Assembly: GCF_000686805.1 (NCBI RefSeq)
Contig: NZ_JMLP01000010.1
Coordinates: 186,001 to 250,000 of the forward strand
Origin: Bacillus sp. UNC41MFS5
GTDB lineage: Bacteria; Bacillota; Bacilli; Bacillales_B; DSM-18226
DNA length: 64,000 nucleotides
Reading direction: 5' to 3'
Each line of letters starts with the position of its first letter. Within the stretch, counting starts at the first letter, position 1. The notes under the pieces were generated by a model. The model was not told the DNA's origin. It did no database searches and saw only the letters and a list, made by a program, of their open reading frames with translations. Positions 17,909-27,630 of the stretch are shown here, piece by piece. A program made the translations under genes and the position numbers.

Positions 17909-18110
17909 AACAAAAAGCGCAAGCGCCCGTTTAGCGGCGTATGGACTGGAGAGCTCCAACCGAGATAAAGGAAACACGAAGAGCGGAGCGCATTCGTGCT
18001 TGACTTATCGTAGGGCGGAGAGCGAAGTACACTAGCCGCTGGGCGCTGGAGCTGGATTCAGAGAGACATTTGAATTTATCCACAATAAATTATTTTATAA
18101 TTTCCTATAC
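17909..18110. repeat. Interspersed ~200-bp repeat, copy A
   Basis: About 202 bp, nearly identical over long blocks to the reverse complement of 42949-43151. The left part is GC-rich with short inverted pieces (AGCGCCCGTTTAGCGGC and, inverted at the right, GCCGCTGGGCGCT). The centre (about 17979-18000) is the most diverged. The right ~50 bp is AT-rich and ends TTTCCTATAC. No reading frame is shared between the copies. Similar GC-rich interspersed repeats occur, as I recall, in other Bacillaceae. It lies between ypgQ and the degV terminator. Confidence 0.85.
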
Positions 18111-18111
18111 A

Positions 18112-18144
18112 ATAAAAAATAACCCCGAATCTCCGAGGTTATTT
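18112..18144 (-). terminator. Terminator after degV
   Basis: Minus strand AATAACCTCGG...CCGGGGTTATT-type stem with following T-run; the repeat copy A begins 2 nt beyond the T-run. Confidence 0.85.
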
Positions 18145-18148
18145 AAGC

Positions 18149-19000
18149 CTATCTATTCAACCCATTGTGCCAGCTAATCCCGAGCGTATTTTCACCTGCA
18201 TGTACACCGATTACCGCTCCTAAGGGGCAATGTACTATCTCTAAATCAGGAAATTCCTTTCTGATTTCATTTTCCCAATTAGAAGCCTGTTCCTCATGCA
18301 ATCCATATAAAATATATACTTCTTTAAAGTGATGCTGCTCGTAGGATGATCGTAAATAATCCAATATTTTTTCTTTCGCCTTTTTCTCGCTTCGTGCTTT
18401 TTCTTTTACATTCAATGCCCCGTCTACGATGGATATGATTGGTTTAACATTAAGCATACTGCCGAGAAAGAATTTCAAGCCTGACATTCTGCCGCTTCGG
18501 TGAAGTTGTTCTAAACTGCCAACAAGGACATAAGTCTCGTTCGTTTTCTTTATCCTTTCAAGTTGGTCGATTACTGATTCGAGGCTAGCACCAGCCTCTA
18601 GCAAGGCTATTCCCTCTTTAAGCAAGGCCGTCAGCGGATAAGTAAGAATGTTAGAATCAATCGTGGTAACCGGAATATCAACCAATTTTGCTGCCTGCTC
18701 ACTTGAGGATACCGTACCACTTAATTTTCCCGACAAAAGTACGGCAACCACTTGGTCATAATCCGCTGACAATTTTTCGTATAATCCCTGAAATGCCCCA
18801 ATAGAAGGCTGTGATGTTTTTGGAGGATTTTTAAGCTGCTTTAGTCGATCAAATAATTGAGCAGATGTTAAGTCAATCCCATCTGAATATTCCTCGCCAT
18901 CAAGTAAAATTGTTAACGGTATTGTATATAAATCCGGATGATTTCTTAATTCTTCGTCTAAATAGGCAGTACTATCTGTAACCCATGCCGTTTTGACCAA
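18149..19000 (-). CDS. DegV-family fatty-acid-binding protein
   Basis: 283 residues from a TTG at 19000 (SD GGGGAG, 6 nt spacing; an ATG at 19006 would touch the SD). Family marks: WVTDSTAYL, IPLTILLDGEEYSDG, KTSQPSIGAF, LLSGKLSGTVSS and GSLEQLHRSGRMSG. DegV/FakB proteins bind one fatty acid and present it to the kinase FakA for phosphorylation. Bacilli carry several copies, so its exact lipid preference is unknown. Monocistronic with its own terminator. Confidence 0.93.
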   Translation of the reverse strand: MVKTAWVTDSTAYLDEELRNHPDLYTIPLTILLDGEEYSDGIDLTSAQLFDRLKQLKNPPKTSQPSIGAFQGLYEKLSADYDQVVAVLLSGKLSGTVSSSEQAAKLVDIPVTTIDSNILTYPLTALLKEGIALLEAGASLESVIDQLERIKKTNETYVLVGSLEQLHRSGRMSGLKFFLGSMLNVKPIISIVDGALNVKEKARSEKKAKEKILDYLRSSYEQHHFKEVYILYGLHEEQASNWENEIRKEFPDLEIVHCPLGAVIGVHAGENTLGISWHNGLNR

Positions 19001-19090
19001 CGTCATCTCCCCTTTCTATAATCTTGAACTAGTATGTAAATTAATCGTACATAAAAATTAGAATATTGTAAATATTATAAGAACAATAAC

Positions 19091-19122
19091 AAAACCAGCC
19101 TTTAATAAAAAAAGCTGGTTTT
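19091..19122 (-). terminator. Terminator after the 19129-19650 gene
   Basis: AAAACCAGC and GCTGGTTTT arms with a T-rich loop; the downstream T-run on the minus strand is modest. Confidence 0.65.
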
Positions 19123-19128
19123 GGATTT

Positions 19129-19650
19129 TTAACTAATTTCCTCGTTTAGTTTCTTTAGCGTTGTGATAATAAACTCTGTCATTTCGACTAAGTCCTCTAT
19201 TTGGTCTTCATGTATCAGCCGGTCAAATTCAATTGTTATTATAAGAGCATGGACTGAATCAATTCTTAACGGGTCATAGAGAACACTTTGAGTTATTGTT
19301 CTGGTCGGCCCCCAAATATCCATTAAATGGGCTTTTAGTGTGGTAAAGTCTATGTCCAATTCATCTTTGGTTGTACGAAATTGCAGACTTAACATACTTC
19401 CTGCCTGCTCCTCTGATTGTAAGGATGGTAAAAGCTCCGCTGCCAAATTAACAAGTCCTGATTTCAGTTCGATTGTTGCCATTACCTTTTTTTCGGGTAA
19501 TCGGAACGAAATGTCAAATGTTCGTGACATTTTAGCCATATTAACGGTATCGTTTCGATCGGAAATAACTATCTCTCCACTAATATCAAGATCATAAAGA
19601 GCTCCTTCAATCACTACTTTCATGTTATCAAATGCAGTTGGATCAAACAT
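19129..19650 (-). CDS. Conserved-looking hypothetical cytoplasmic protein
   Basis: 173 residues, not recognised. It is acidic, has no signal peptide or membrane segment, and is predicted to be beta-rich in the middle (FDISFRLPEKKVMATIELKS) with a helical end (HEDQIEDLVEMTEFIITTLKKL). ATG with SD AGAGGAGA. It follows fhs by 18 nt on the same strand, so it is likely cotranscribed with it and ends at its own hairpin. Confidence 0.75.
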   Translation of the reverse strand: MFDPTAFDNMKVVIEGALYDLDISGEIVISDRNDTVNMAKMSRTFDISFRLPEKKVMATIELKSGLVNLAAELLPSLQSEEQAGSMLSLQFRTTKDELDIDFTTLKAHLMDIWGPTRTITQSVLYDPLRIDSVHALIITIEFDRLIHEDQIEDLVEMTEFIITTLKKLNEEIS

Positions 19651-19668
19651 AAACGTTCGACTCTCCTC

Positions 19669-21372
19669 TTAGAATAGCCCGATTGCATTCCCGTTTTCAT
19701 CGACATCCATATTCAAGGCTGCCGGTTTTTTTGGTAATCCCGGCATCGTCATGACATCTCCTGTTAAGGCGACAATAAATCCAGCCCCGATTGATGGTTT
19801 AAATTCCCTGACTGTTACACTAAAATCCGAAGGTCTGCCTAACTTTGATGGATCATCAGATAAAGAATACTGGGATTTCGCCATACAAACCGCCAAATTA
19901 GACCAGCCAAACTTTTCAAAATCAATTAATTGTTTCTTGGCTTTTGATGAAAATTCAACTTCGTTTCCTCCATAAACTTTTTGAACAATCGTCCGAACTT
20001 TCTTCTCGATTGAATCAGATAAGTCATATAGAGGCTTATAATGGATTTCTTCCTTGTCCATGACAGCTAACAGTGTATTAGCTAGATCAATGCCGCCTGC
20101 TCCACCTTTTTCCCACACTTCAGTTAAGGCAACAGGCACATTTTCTCTTTGACACCACTCAAGTAATGTTTCTACCTCCTGCTTGGTATCGGTGATGAAT
20201 TTGTTAACGGCCACAACAACTGGTAATCCAAAGCTCTGAATTGTCTCAATGTGTTTCTTTAGATTTGCAAAGCCCAGCGTTAATGATGGAATATTTTCAT
20301 TAGCTAACTCACTTTTCACTACACCGCCATGCATTTTCAAGGCACGAATTGTCGCAACAATGACAACAGCTTCCGGTTTAATACCTGCGCTTCTCGATTT
20401 AATATGTAAAAATTTCTCTGCACCCAAATCCGCCCCAAATCCTGCTTCTGTAATCACATAATCCGCTAATTTAGCTGCAGTGGTTGTAGCAATTACACTG
20501 TTGCATCCATGGGCGATATTTGCAAATGGACCGCCATGAATTAGTGCTGGCGTGTGTTCAATTGTTTGTACAAGGTTGGGTTTAACCGCATCTTTTAACA
20601 ATAACGTTAATGCACCTTCCACCCCTAGGTCACCAACAGTCACCGGATTCTTATCATAATTATAAGCAACAACCATCCGTGATAGTCGTAATTTTAAATT
20701 TTTTAAATCTGTGGCTAAACATAGAACCGCCATAATTTCTGATGCAACTGTAATATCAAAACCATCCTCCCGCGGTACCCCTTGAAGCGGACCGCCAAGA
20801 CCGATGATTACTTTTCTTAAGGCTCTGTCATTTAAATCTACCGCCCGTTTCCAGACAATCCTGCGTTGATCGATGTTAAGTTCGTTACCCTGTTGGAGAT
20901 GATTATCGATTAATGCTGCGAGGGCATTGTTTGCAGTCGTTATCGCGTGAAGATCTCCAGTAAAGTGTAGATTGATATCTTCCATTGGCAGGACTTGTGA
21001 GTACCCACCACCAGTCGCACCGCCTTTAATACCCATTGTAGGGCCTAGGGAAGGCTCTCTTATGGCAATCATCGTTTTTTTACCAATCTGATTGAAAGCA
21101 TCGGCCAGCCCAACGGTCACGGTCGACTTTCCTTCGCCAGCTGGTGTTGGATTAATGGAAGTGACAAGGATAATTTTCCCACTTTCCTTTGTTCTCAGTT
21201 TAGCAAGAGTCTCGTTTGAAATTTTGGCTTTGTATTTACCAAAGAGCTCTAAATCATCTGCTTCCAGACCAATTTTTTCGGCGATTTCAACAATTGGCCT
21301 CATCTCTGAATCTTGTGCAATTTCAATGTCTGATTTCACTATTGTTTTCAATACCACCTTTATCCCCCGCAT
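19669..21372 (-). CDS. fhs: Formate-tetrahydrofolate ligase
   Basis: 567 residues as given; the family is about 555-560. ATP-dependent ligase making 10-formyl-THF from formate. Motifs: [19 protein letters not shown] (P-loop, about residues 70-88), [23 protein letters not shown], and [11 protein letters not shown]. The start is uncertain: ATG at 21372, GTG at 21357 or a TTG just after an SD-like AAGGTGG are all in frame. It feeds one-carbon units for purines and thymidylate, the same folate pool used by thyB-dfrA. Confidence 0.95.
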   Translation of the reverse strand: MRGIKVVLKTIVKSDIEIAQDSEMRPIVEIAEKIGLEADDLELFGKYKAKISNETLAKLRTKESGKIILVTSINPTPAGEGKSTVTVGLADAFNQIGKKTMIAIREPSLGPTMGIKGGATGGGYSQVLPMEDINLHFTGDLHAITTANNALAALIDNHLQQGNELNIDQRRIVWKRAVDLNDRALRKVIIGLGGPLQGVPREDGFDITVASEIMAVLCLATDLKNLKLRLSRMVVAYNYDKNPVTVGDLGVEGALTLLLKDAVKPNLVQTIEHTPALIHGGPFANIAHGCNSVIATTTAAKLADYVITEAGFGADLGAEKFLHIKSRSAGIKPEAVVIVATIRALKMHGGVVKSELANENIPSLTLGFANLKKHIETIQSFGLPVVVAVNKFITDTKQEVETLLEWCQRENVPVALTEVWEKGGAGGIDLANTLLAVMDKEEIHYKPLYDLSDSIEKKVRTIVQKVYGGNEVEFSSKAKKQLIDFEKFGWSNLAVCMAKSQYSLSDDPSKLGRPSDFSVTVREFKPSIGAGFIVALTGDVMTMPGLPKKPAALNMDVDENGNAIGLF

Positions 21373-21509
21373 TCCGCATTAGAATTGGACCTACGGTTTC
21401 ATTGTATCAAAAAAGCGCTTTCAATCCGATTGCTAATTATGAACAAATTATTATCTTTTCTGAAATTACAATAATGTTTATAATATAATTATTAAATTTT
21501 TTAAATATT

Positions 21510-21541
21510 CATTGACTTCTTGTCGTCTGAAGTAGTTATAT
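21510..21541 (+). promoter_or_regulatory. Candidate sigma-A promoter for metA
   Basis: TTGACT followed 19 nt later by TATATT, giving a leader of roughly 50-60 nt before metA. The leader is too short for a SAM riboswitch and none is visible. Confidence 0.45.
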
Positions 21542-21599
21542 TAATGGATGTAGTATTAAGAAAAACGCCTGAAATTAACCAGAAAAAGGGGATGGTCAC

Positions 21600-22508
21600 T
21601 TGCCAATTAACATTCCAAAACTCCTTCCAGCAAGGGAAATTCTTGAAACAGAAAATATTTTCATTATGGACAATGAACGTGCAATTGCTCAGGACATCAG
21701 ACCACTAAATATACTCATTCTGAATTTAATGCCTGAAAAAGAAAGAGCAGAAACACAACTTTTACGATTATTGGGAAACTCGCCCTTACAAGTAAATGTT
21801 AATTTTTTAAAAACGAATTCATATGAATCGACCCATACCAGTAAACAGCATCTCGAACAGTTTTACACGACCTTTTCCCAAGTGAAGAACCTGAAATTTG
21901 ATGGGATGATTATTACTGGTGCTCCGGTGGAGCTGTTAGAATTTGATCAAGTGAAATATTGGTCGGAGTTAACAGAAATAATGGATTGGGCAAATGAAAA
22001 TGTCACTTCGACACTACATATTTGCTGGGGAGCTCAGGCTTCGCTACATTACCATTACGGAATTGGTAAATTTGAATTACAGAGAAAATGCTCCGGCATT
22101 TATGCCCACCGGATTTTCGATCAAAATGATATTTTGCTGCGTGGTTTTGATGATCAATTTTACGCTCCGCATTCTCGTTATACAGATGTTTCGATTGAAG
22201 CAATTAAAAAGAATTCAGCATTAAAATTATTAGCTGCTTCAGATGATGCGGGAGCCTTATTAATTGCATCTCGAGACAGGAAGCATGTGATGATTACCGG
22301 ACATTTAGAATATGAATCAGATTCGCTTGCACAGGAGTACGAAAGGGATGTGAATAAGGGTCTTGAAATCCATATACCCGAAAACTACTTCCCAAATAAT
22401 GATCCCACCCAACCGCCAATAAATCGCTGGCGTTCACACGGCCATTTATTCTTTTCAAACTGGCTCAATTATTATGTATACCAAGAAACTCCTTTTTATT
22501 GGGGTTAG
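21600..22508 (+). CDS. metAA: Homoserine O-acetyltransferase (MetA family)
   Basis: 302 residues, full length. It acylates homoserine as the first step of methionine synthesis. Motifs: [15 protein letters not shown] at the start, [20 protein letters not shown], the catalytic Cys in [20 protein letters not shown] and the His-Glu in [12 protein letters not shown]. Most Bacillus enzymes of this family use acetyl-CoA rather than succinyl-CoA; I infer the same. TTG start with SD GGGGATGG. Terminator follows. Confidence 0.93.
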   Translation: MPINIPKLLPAREILETENIFIMDNERAIAQDIRPLNILILNLMPEKERAETQLLRLLGNSPLQVNVNFLKTNSYESTHTSKQHLEQFYTTFSQVKNLKFDGMIITGAPVELLEFDQVKYWSELTEIMDWANENVTSTLHICWGAQASLHYHYGIGKFELQRKCSGIYAHRIFDQNDILLRGFDDQFYAPHSRYTDVSIEAIKKNSALKLLAASDDAGALLIASRDRKHVMITGHLEYESDSLAQEYERDVNKGLEIHIPENYFPNNDPTQPPINRWRSHGHLFFSNWLNYYVYQETPFYWG

Positions 22509-22511
22509 CAG

Positions 22512-22544
22512 AAAGCATCGGAAAATAACTTCCGATGCTTTTTT
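22512..22544 (+). terminator. Terminator after metA
   Basis: AAAGCATCGGAA loop TTCCGATGCTTTTTT. Confidence 0.9.
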
Positions 22545-22621
22545 AAGTTTATTTTTTGTAAAAATAGAAAGAATATAAAAAAAGTAAGGGCTTCATAAAA
22601 AATCTAAAAGGGAGAGTTTTC

Positions 22622-22831
22622 ATGGAATCAATCGTCGCACTTCATCGCAATTACTATGGTGAAATTATTAACTTCGTTACTTCTGAGGGACGAATCATCT
22701 CGTATCGAAAAGCGTTACAAGAGGCCGAAGACGGTCTAATCCAAGGGGTCCAGGCGATAGAGGAACACGGGAAAATGTCTTTAATCCCAGAAAGCAGCCA
22801 ATCTTTTGACCAATTCCCAGATTTATATTAA
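22622..22831 (+). CDS. DUF3892-type small protein
   Basis: 69 residues. The pattern 'IVALHRNYYGEIINFVTSEGRIISYRKAL..AEDGLIQGVQ' fits the short DUF3892 fold, in which a small beta-sheet is followed by a helix; function unknown. ATG with SD AAAGGGAGAG. Single gene between the metA terminator and the shared terminator with mntR. Confidence 0.78.
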   Translation: MESIVALHRNYYGEIINFVTSEGRIISYRKALQEAEDGLIQGVQAIEEHGKMSLIPESSQSFDQFPDLY

Positions 22832-22866
22832 AAGCACCTAGCGTAATTTTAGCTAGGTGCTTTCTT
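22830..22866. terminator. Bidirectional terminator (DUF3892 gene / mntR)
   Basis: AAAGCACCTAGC...GCTAGGTGCTTT with T-runs on both strands, serving the convergent genes. Confidence 0.9.
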
Positions 22867-22867
22867 A

Positions 22868-23290
22868 TTATTCATTTTCATTCTGTTTTTGAATTTCATT
22901 TAATGCATCAATTCGCTTTTGATCCTCTTCAAAAAACTGAACAAGGTCACCAATTCGATCGATGGAATCCCAACTTAAATGGTGCTCAATCCCTTCGACA
23001 TCGTTATAAATATTTTCATCTTTTACACCGATGATTTTTAGGAATTGTTCTAGCAAATCATGTCTAAAGACAAGGCGTTTACCAATCTTTTTACCTTTTG
23101 TTGTTAACACAAGACCTCTATATTTTTCATAAACTAAGTACTCATCTTTATCAAGCTTTTGCACCATTTTCGTTACTGAGGAGGGATGTACAGACAGCGC
23201 TTCGGCAATATCTGAGACCCGAGCGTATCCTTTTTCTTCAATCAATATATATATTTGTTCAATATAATCTTCCATACTTGGTGTTGGCAT
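22868..23290 (-). CDS. mntR: Manganese transport regulator MntR
   Basis: 140 residues. DtxR-family metalloregulator; near identical in layout to B. subtilis Mnt[28 protein letters not shown], the recognition part [18 protein letters not shown], and the Mn-binding HHLSW with Glu/Asp residues at D7, E10, H76, E98 and the E101-H102 pair (numbered by this protein). It represses manganese importers when Mn2+ is high and activates exporters. ATG/GTG context with SD GGAGGGTAAGG. Monocistronic. Confidence 0.97.
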   Translation of the reverse strand: MPTPSMEDYIEQIYILIEEKGYARVSDIAEALSVHPSSVTKMVQKLDKDEYLVYEKYRGLVLTTKGKKIGKRLVFRHDLLEQFLKIIGVKDENIYNDVEGIEHHLSWDSIDRIGDLVQFFEEDQKRIDALNEIQKQNENE

Positions 23291-23360
23291 CCCTTACCCT
23301 CCAAAAAAATTACTCAACTAAAAGTGTACTATAAGAAAAAAATAGTGACAAGGCACTTTA

Positions 23361-25550
23361 TCATTTATCTATAATTACTTCCTTATATTGAGGCGTTTGT
23401 TCAAATAAAAATTTGACCTTTTTTTCAGCTTCGTCTAAATAAAGCCGTGCATTAAAAGTTTTATCTTTATTAACAAACCCTTCAATCGGCTCTGTTTTCC
23501 CTTCTGATAAAAGAAGCTTAATATTCTTTTGCGTAATATTTTTACCTAAAATCTTCTTGGATATAGTAAAATCACAATGATTTTTTTGGTAATTGGAACA
23601 GCCGTAAAAACTGCCCTTGTCCACTACCGAACCCTCACATTTTTTACAAGGCCCTAGTTTGGTATATGACTGCTTTCTTCCTTTTTGCTTCCCTGGTGCA
23701 AAGTTTTCACGCATTTCATCTGAAAACGACCAATTTGCCGCTTGGTCAATACTAGACGTAATTAAATGAAAAACCATCTTTTTCGTTTGCTCCATGAAAT
23801 GTTTGGGTGCTGCGGATCCTTCTGAAATTTCCTTCAATTTCTGTTCCCACTTGGCGGTCATTTCTGGTGAAGCTAAAATTTCTTTGCCGATGGCTTCAAT
23901 CAAGATTTTGGCCTTTGCTGTGGCATAGACTAAATTTTTGTTAACCTCAATATACAAGCGGTCCTTTAGCATCGTAATGATGCCTGCTCTCGTCGCTTCC
24001 GTGCCAAGACCCTCGGTTTTAGTGAGAATTTTTTCAAGTTCTTTATCATCTATATGCTTTCCGGCCGTTTTCATTAACGTAATCAATTGACCTTCGGTAT
24101 AACGTTTTGGAGGCTGAGTTTTACTTTCTTTCACTTCCACTTTATTTGTCTTCCCTTGCTCACCTTCTGTTAACTTTGGCAGTGCAGGCTCATCATCATT
24201 ATCTTTTGGTTTCAGTACCTTTCGCCAGCCTTCTTCAATTTGGACCTTTCCTTTTGAAATAAATGCCGCCCTGACATCTACTAATGTAGTTACAGTAGTA
24301 TATTCCGCAATCGCCTTACTGTAATGTGCAGCTATTAAACTTGTTACGACTAAATCATATATTTTCTTTTCATCTGGGGTAAGCCGCTCTACATTTGGGA
24401 TTTGTTCCGTTGGAATAATTGCATAGTGGTCCGTGACCTTCTTTTCATTCACATAGCGTTTGTTTTCTGAGATCGATGTTATTGGCAAGGGGAAGAAACT
24501 TTCGTAATCTTTCATATGACTTAATTTGTTTAAGATATCTGGGAAAGTATTGGCTTCTTCTTTCGTGACATACCGTGAATCGGAACGAGGGTATGAGACA
24601 TTTCCTTTTTGATAGAGCTTTTGCATAACATCTAGTGTTTTCTTCGGAGAAAACTTAAACCGTTTATTCGCTTCAGCTTGGAGGGCCGATAGATTATATA
24701 AGAGTGGAGGGAGAAATTCTTTTCTTTCTGATTGAACCTCACTAACCTCAGCGGGTTTATCCTTGCAAAAAGCCGCAACTTTTTCTGCTAACTCTTTATT
24801 GGATACTCGAGTTTCGCCATCATTCTGCCATTTTCCAGTGTACTTTTTACCATCAATATTAAAATGTGCTAGAACCTCCCAAAAGGGTTCAGACTTAAAG
24901 TTCTCTATTTCTAGTTCTCTTTTAACAATAAGGGCTAAGGTAGGGGTTTGCACTCTGCCAACTGAAAATACATCGGAAAACCCTTGTTTTTGCAATAAGA
25001 GGCTATAGAGCCGTGAGGCATTCATACCAACCACCCAGTCCGCACAAGCCCTGGTATAGGCTTCAAAATATAAACTCCGCGTCTGTTGTTCATCCAAAAG
25101 TTTCTGGAATCCTTCTCGAATACTGTTGGCTGTTAACGAAGAAATCCAAAGCCTCTTCATGGGTTTATGACATTTAGTCAGCCTGAGGATATTGCGGATA
25201 ATCAGCTCACCTTCCCGCCCCGCATCACCCGCATGAATAATTTCAGTAACCCTTGGGTCAGAGACCAATGTCTTAATGACGGCAAATTGTTTTGCCTTAT
25301 CCTTTGTTACCTCGTATTCAAACTGTTCGGGAATCATTGGTAAATGATCTAATGACCATTTTTTCCAGCCTTGCTGATATTTTTCAGGTGAGACTAATTG
25401 GCATATATGTCCAATCGCCCAAGTTACATAGGCTCCCTCTGGAAAAATATCATTCGAAAAAATTTCAATAAAACCATTTTGTTTTTTATGTTTAAAGATT
25501 GATGCTAAAGTCGAACCTTGATCCGGCTTTTCGGCAATAATTAATTTCAT
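23361..25550 (-). CDS. topB: DNA topoisomerase III
   Basis: 729 residues, about B. subtilis TopB length. Type IA topoisomerase: TOPRIM start LIIAEKPDQGSTLA, DAGREGELI, active-site Tyr in NVSYPRSDSRYV, TEGLGTEATRAGII, and a C-terminal zinc-ribbon-like stretch (CKKCEGSVVDKGSFYGC..C). It relaxes and decatenates DNA, working with RecQ-type helicases. ATG with SD GGGAGCA. Confidence 0.96.
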   Translation of the reverse strand: MKLIIAEKPDQGSTLASIFKHKKQNGFIEIFSNDIFPEGAYVTWAIGHICQLVSPEKYQQGWKKWSLDHLPMIPEQFEYEVTKDKAKQFAVIKTLVSDPRVTEIIHAGDAGREGELIIRNILRLTKCHKPMKRLWISSLTANSIREGFQKLLDEQQTRSLYFEAYTRACADWVVGMNASRLYSLLLQKQGFSDVFSVGRVQTPTLALIVKRELEIENFKSEPFWEVLAHFNIDGKKYTGKWQNDGETRVSNKELAEKVAAFCKDKPAEVSEVQSERKEFLPPLLYNLSALQAEANKRFKFSPKKTLDVMQKLYQKGNVSYPRSDSRYVTKEEANTFPDILNKLSHMKDYESFFPLPITSISENKRYVNEKKVTDHYAIIPTEQIPNVERLTPDEKKIYDLVVTSLIAAHYSKAIAEYTTVTTLVDVRAAFISKGKVQIEEGWRKVLKPKDNDDEPALPKLTEGEQGKTNKVEVKESKTQPPKRYTEGQLITLMKTAGKHIDDKELEKILTKTEGLGTEATRAGIITMLKDRLYIEVNKNLVYATAKAKILIEAIGKEILASPEMTAKWEQKLKEISEGSAAPKHFMEQTKKMVFHLITSSIDQAANWSFSDEMRENFAPGKQKGRKQSYTKLGPCKKCEGSVVDKGSFYGCSNYQKNHCDFTISKKILGKNITQKNIKLLLSEGKTEPIEGFVNKDKTFNARLYLDEAEKKVKFLFEQTPQYKEVIIDK

Positions 25551-25683
25551 ATGATTGCTCCCTTTTTTACAAGCATCCCGAAGTCCATTTTACCCATTAA
25601 ATCGATAGTTAGTAAAGAGATAAAATACTGGGCATCCAGTATTTTCCTTGACGAAATTATGACAAATGAGTCACTGGAGAATA

Positions 25684-25713
25684 AATAAAAGGATGGCCAT
25701 TTTATGGCCATCC
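25684..25713 (-). terminator. Terminator after the 25729-26016 gene
   Basis: GGATGGCCAT loop ATGGCCATCC followed by TTTTATTTA on the minus strand. Confidence 0.88.
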
Positions 25714-25728
25714 TGGATGAACTTATCA

Positions 25729-26016
25729 TTACTTTATTTGTTTTAAAGTGGTAATCTCTGGATTATCATACCAATTGTCATCAGGGATAATATTTGAAAC
25801 TGTTAATATTAAAGATGGAATTCTCTCAACTTCGAAAACTATCGCACCTATTTTTTTCGTAAAAATGATAAAGGCACTTCCATGAGAGTATTTAATTAGA
25901 TCAGCACCGATATGAAGCAGAGCCATTAATATCGCCTGTTTTTCGACTGAATCAATATAGACTTGCGGTGAAAATCTTAATATCCATTCCGCACCTTCAA
26001 TGGAAAATCGGTACAT
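25729..26016 (-). CDS. Hypothetical small protein
   Basis: 95 residues, unrecognised. The start is the ATG at 26016 because the perfect SD GCAGGAGG lies 8 nt before it; a longer frame would start inside that SD. No signal peptide or clear membrane helix; alternating beta and helix pattern (YRFSIEGAEWILRF; GSAFIIFTKKIGAIVFEVE). A good terminator follows, so it is very likely expressed. Its neighbours (topB, cspD) give no hint of function. Confidence 0.75.
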   Translation of the reverse strand: MYRFSIEGAEWILRFSPQVYIDSVEKQAILMALLHIGADLIKYSHGSAFIIFTKKIGAIVFEVERIPSLILTVSNIIPDDNWYDNPEITTLKQIK

Positions 26017-26152
26017 GGTATCTGCCTCCTGCATGTATATTGGTTATTTAAACATATGATGCAAAAGTAGTTTTATGTTAGTGCCTGCAAACGATTATCC
26101 AAATATTTTCATAGAATCTATGATAAATTCACTAAAAAACCTAAGTCCTTCC

Positions 26153-26181
26153 TTGACTGTAAATTTTCAGTATTGTATATT
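26153..26181 (+). promoter_or_regulatory. Sigma-A promoter of cspD with a long leader
   Basis: TTGACT (26153-26158), 17 nt, TATATT (26176-26181). It predicts a start near 26188 and a leader of about 109 nt, as is common for cold-shock genes whose leader RNA folds with temperature. Confidence 0.7.
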
Positions 26182-26296
26182 TAAAGCATCATGTATCTAC
26201 TATATGCATTTTTATACTAGTGCAGATTGTCTACATGATAATATTTATCTTTGGCACCATAAGGGTGGCTTGAAAAGGCTTAGGAGGAAGAAGTAA

Positions 26297-26497
26297 ATGC
26301 AAAACGGTAAAGTTAAATGGTTTAACAATGAAAAAGGTTTTGGTTTTATTGAAGTAGAAGGCGGCGACGATGTATTCGTACACTTCAGCGCTATCACTGG
26401 CGAAGGCTTCAAATCTTTAGAAGAAGGCCAAGAAGTTTCTTTTGAAATCGTTGAAGGAAACCGTGGACCACAAGCAGCTAACGTTGTAAAACTATAA
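26297..26497 (+). CDS. cspD: Cold-shock protein CspD
   Basis: 66 residues, standard size. RNA-binding motifs KGFGFIEV (RNP1) and DVFVHF (RNP2) are intact, and the sequence is the CspB/C/D type of Bacillus. It binds single-stranded RNA/DNA and keeps mRNA unfolded in the cold. ATG with strong SD GGAGGAAG. In B. subtilis cspD lies beside ypeQ-ypeP, as here. Confidence 0.97.
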   Translation: MQNGKVKWFNNEKGFGFIEVEGGDDVFVHFSAITGEGFKSLEEGQEVSFEIVEGNRGPQAANVVKL

Positions 26498-26515
26498 TCT
26501 AAATTAACCAATTAG

Positions 26516-26547
26516 GGCTGACGAATATCGTCAGCCTTTTTATTTTT
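26516..26547 (+). terminator. Terminator after cspD
   Basis: GGCTGACG-AATAT-CGTCAGCC followed by TTTTTATTTTT. Confidence 0.92.
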
Positions 26548-26568
26548 GCAGGTACTATATGATATGCA

Positions 26569-26754
26569 TTAACTTAATTTTTTCCCAAACTCCTGAAGTT
26601 GTTCTCCTACTGTACACTGGGAAATGCAAAACCGGTGTGCTGATCTTCGCCCGCCTTCTTTTTTCATATGTTGATGTAAAAAGCAGCCTTCACAGTATTG
26701 AGCCATTAAAGATTCGACATGACTCAATAATTCTATTCTGTTGATTTCCTTCAC
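26569..26754 (-). CDS. ypeQ: YpeQ-type zinc-finger protein
   Basis: 61 residues with a Cys/His set fitting a compact zinc finger: CEGC (about residues 21-24), HQHMKK, HRFC and CTVG. This agrees with YpeQ, a short zinc-finger family conserved near cspD in Bacillus. GTG start; the SD (GGGTG) is weak. The nearby RNase H-like gene starts upstream on the same strand. Confidence 0.8.
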   Translation of the reverse strand: MKEINRIELLSHVESLMAQYCEGCFLHQHMKKEGGRRSAHRFCISQCTVGEQLQEFGKKLS

Positions 26755-26774
26755 AAGAGTTTCACACCCATTTC

Positions 26775-27431
26775 CTAAAGAATTAATGTTTTTGCAAATA
26801 TTTCTTTTCCCTCTAATGCTTGTGTCGCCAGTTTATCAGCCTCTTTATTATCTTTTCTATTAATGGACGTATATTTAGGTATTAAACCTAAGGCTTTAAT
26901 TTTTTCCTCAATTCGGTCAAGCCAGCTGTTAAGTGTATCTTCATAGCATGGCCACTCCCCTTCTAATTGTTTTAACACAACCTGGGAGTCACCCTTAAAT
27001 TCACAAGATAGATGATGTACTCCTAAATCTTCTAAAATATTTAAGGCATAATAAAAAGCAGCATATTCTGCTTCATTGTTTGTCTCCAATTCATCTATCC
27101 GTTCATTCGCTCGAATACGGTATTTCTTCTTCCCCTGTTTAAAAAATATAACAGCACCAAGACCTGCTTGATTTGTTTCCTTTTGAAAACCCCCATCAAA
27201 GTAAACGGTTATTTCGTGTGGATCTTCTTCAATTTCTGTCATCAACTTTTTCATTTCCTTTAAAATCCAAGATGTTCCTTTCTCATCATAAAAAAACAAA
27301 TCCGATACCTTCCCAGTACTTTCAAGCTCTTCGCCGATTTGTATCGCTGTTTCACCTGATACCAATTCAGAGGAAAACTGAACCTTATCATTACTTTTCG
27401 TTTTATACATCCACTCTAACCGATATTTCAA
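26775..27431 (-). CDS. ypeP: RNase H-fold protein YpeP
   Basis: About 218 residues from a TTG at 27431 (SD AAGAAAGG, 9 nt; another TTG at 27440 is nearer the SD). N-terminal ~75 residues are a separate small domain; then an RNase HI fold: VYFDGG (first Asp), NNEAEY (Glu), KGDSQ (Asp) and KEADKLA (Asp), so the DEDD set is complete. YpeP function in B. subtilis is not established. A second RNase H-fold gene starts divergently 185 nt away. Confidence 0.88.
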   Translation of the reverse strand: MKYRLEWMYKTKSNDKVQFSSELVSGETAIQIGEELESTGKVSDLFFYDEKGTSWILKEMKKLMTEIEEDPHEITVYFDGGFQKETNQAGLGAVIFFKQGKKKYRIRANERIDELETNNEAEYAAFYYALNILEDLGVHHLSCEFKGDSQVVLKQLEGEWPCYEDTLNSWLDRIEEKIKALGLIPKYTSINRKDNKEADKLATQALEGKEIFAKTLIL

Positions 27432-27630
27432 TGTCTTCAACCTTTCTTTAAAGAATTCAATGGTATATAAAATAATCGATTCCTATTCGGCAATTTTACC
27501 ACTTCATCCTAACCTATTCTGATATATTCTTATCATACCCACTTCTTCATAGTTGTTATAAGAATAAATATTTTCTGCCTTAAAAGAAATATGATAAACT
27601 TTCATTAGTACACTTATGGAGGAAACAGAA

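Noticed and set aside
17847..18035. Coding frame in the repeat element (copy A)
   Set aside because: The matching part of copy B does not keep the frame; the element has no shared protein.
21510..21600. SAM riboswitch or T-box before metA
   Set aside because: The leader is under about 60 nt and shows no k-turn or antiterminator pairing.
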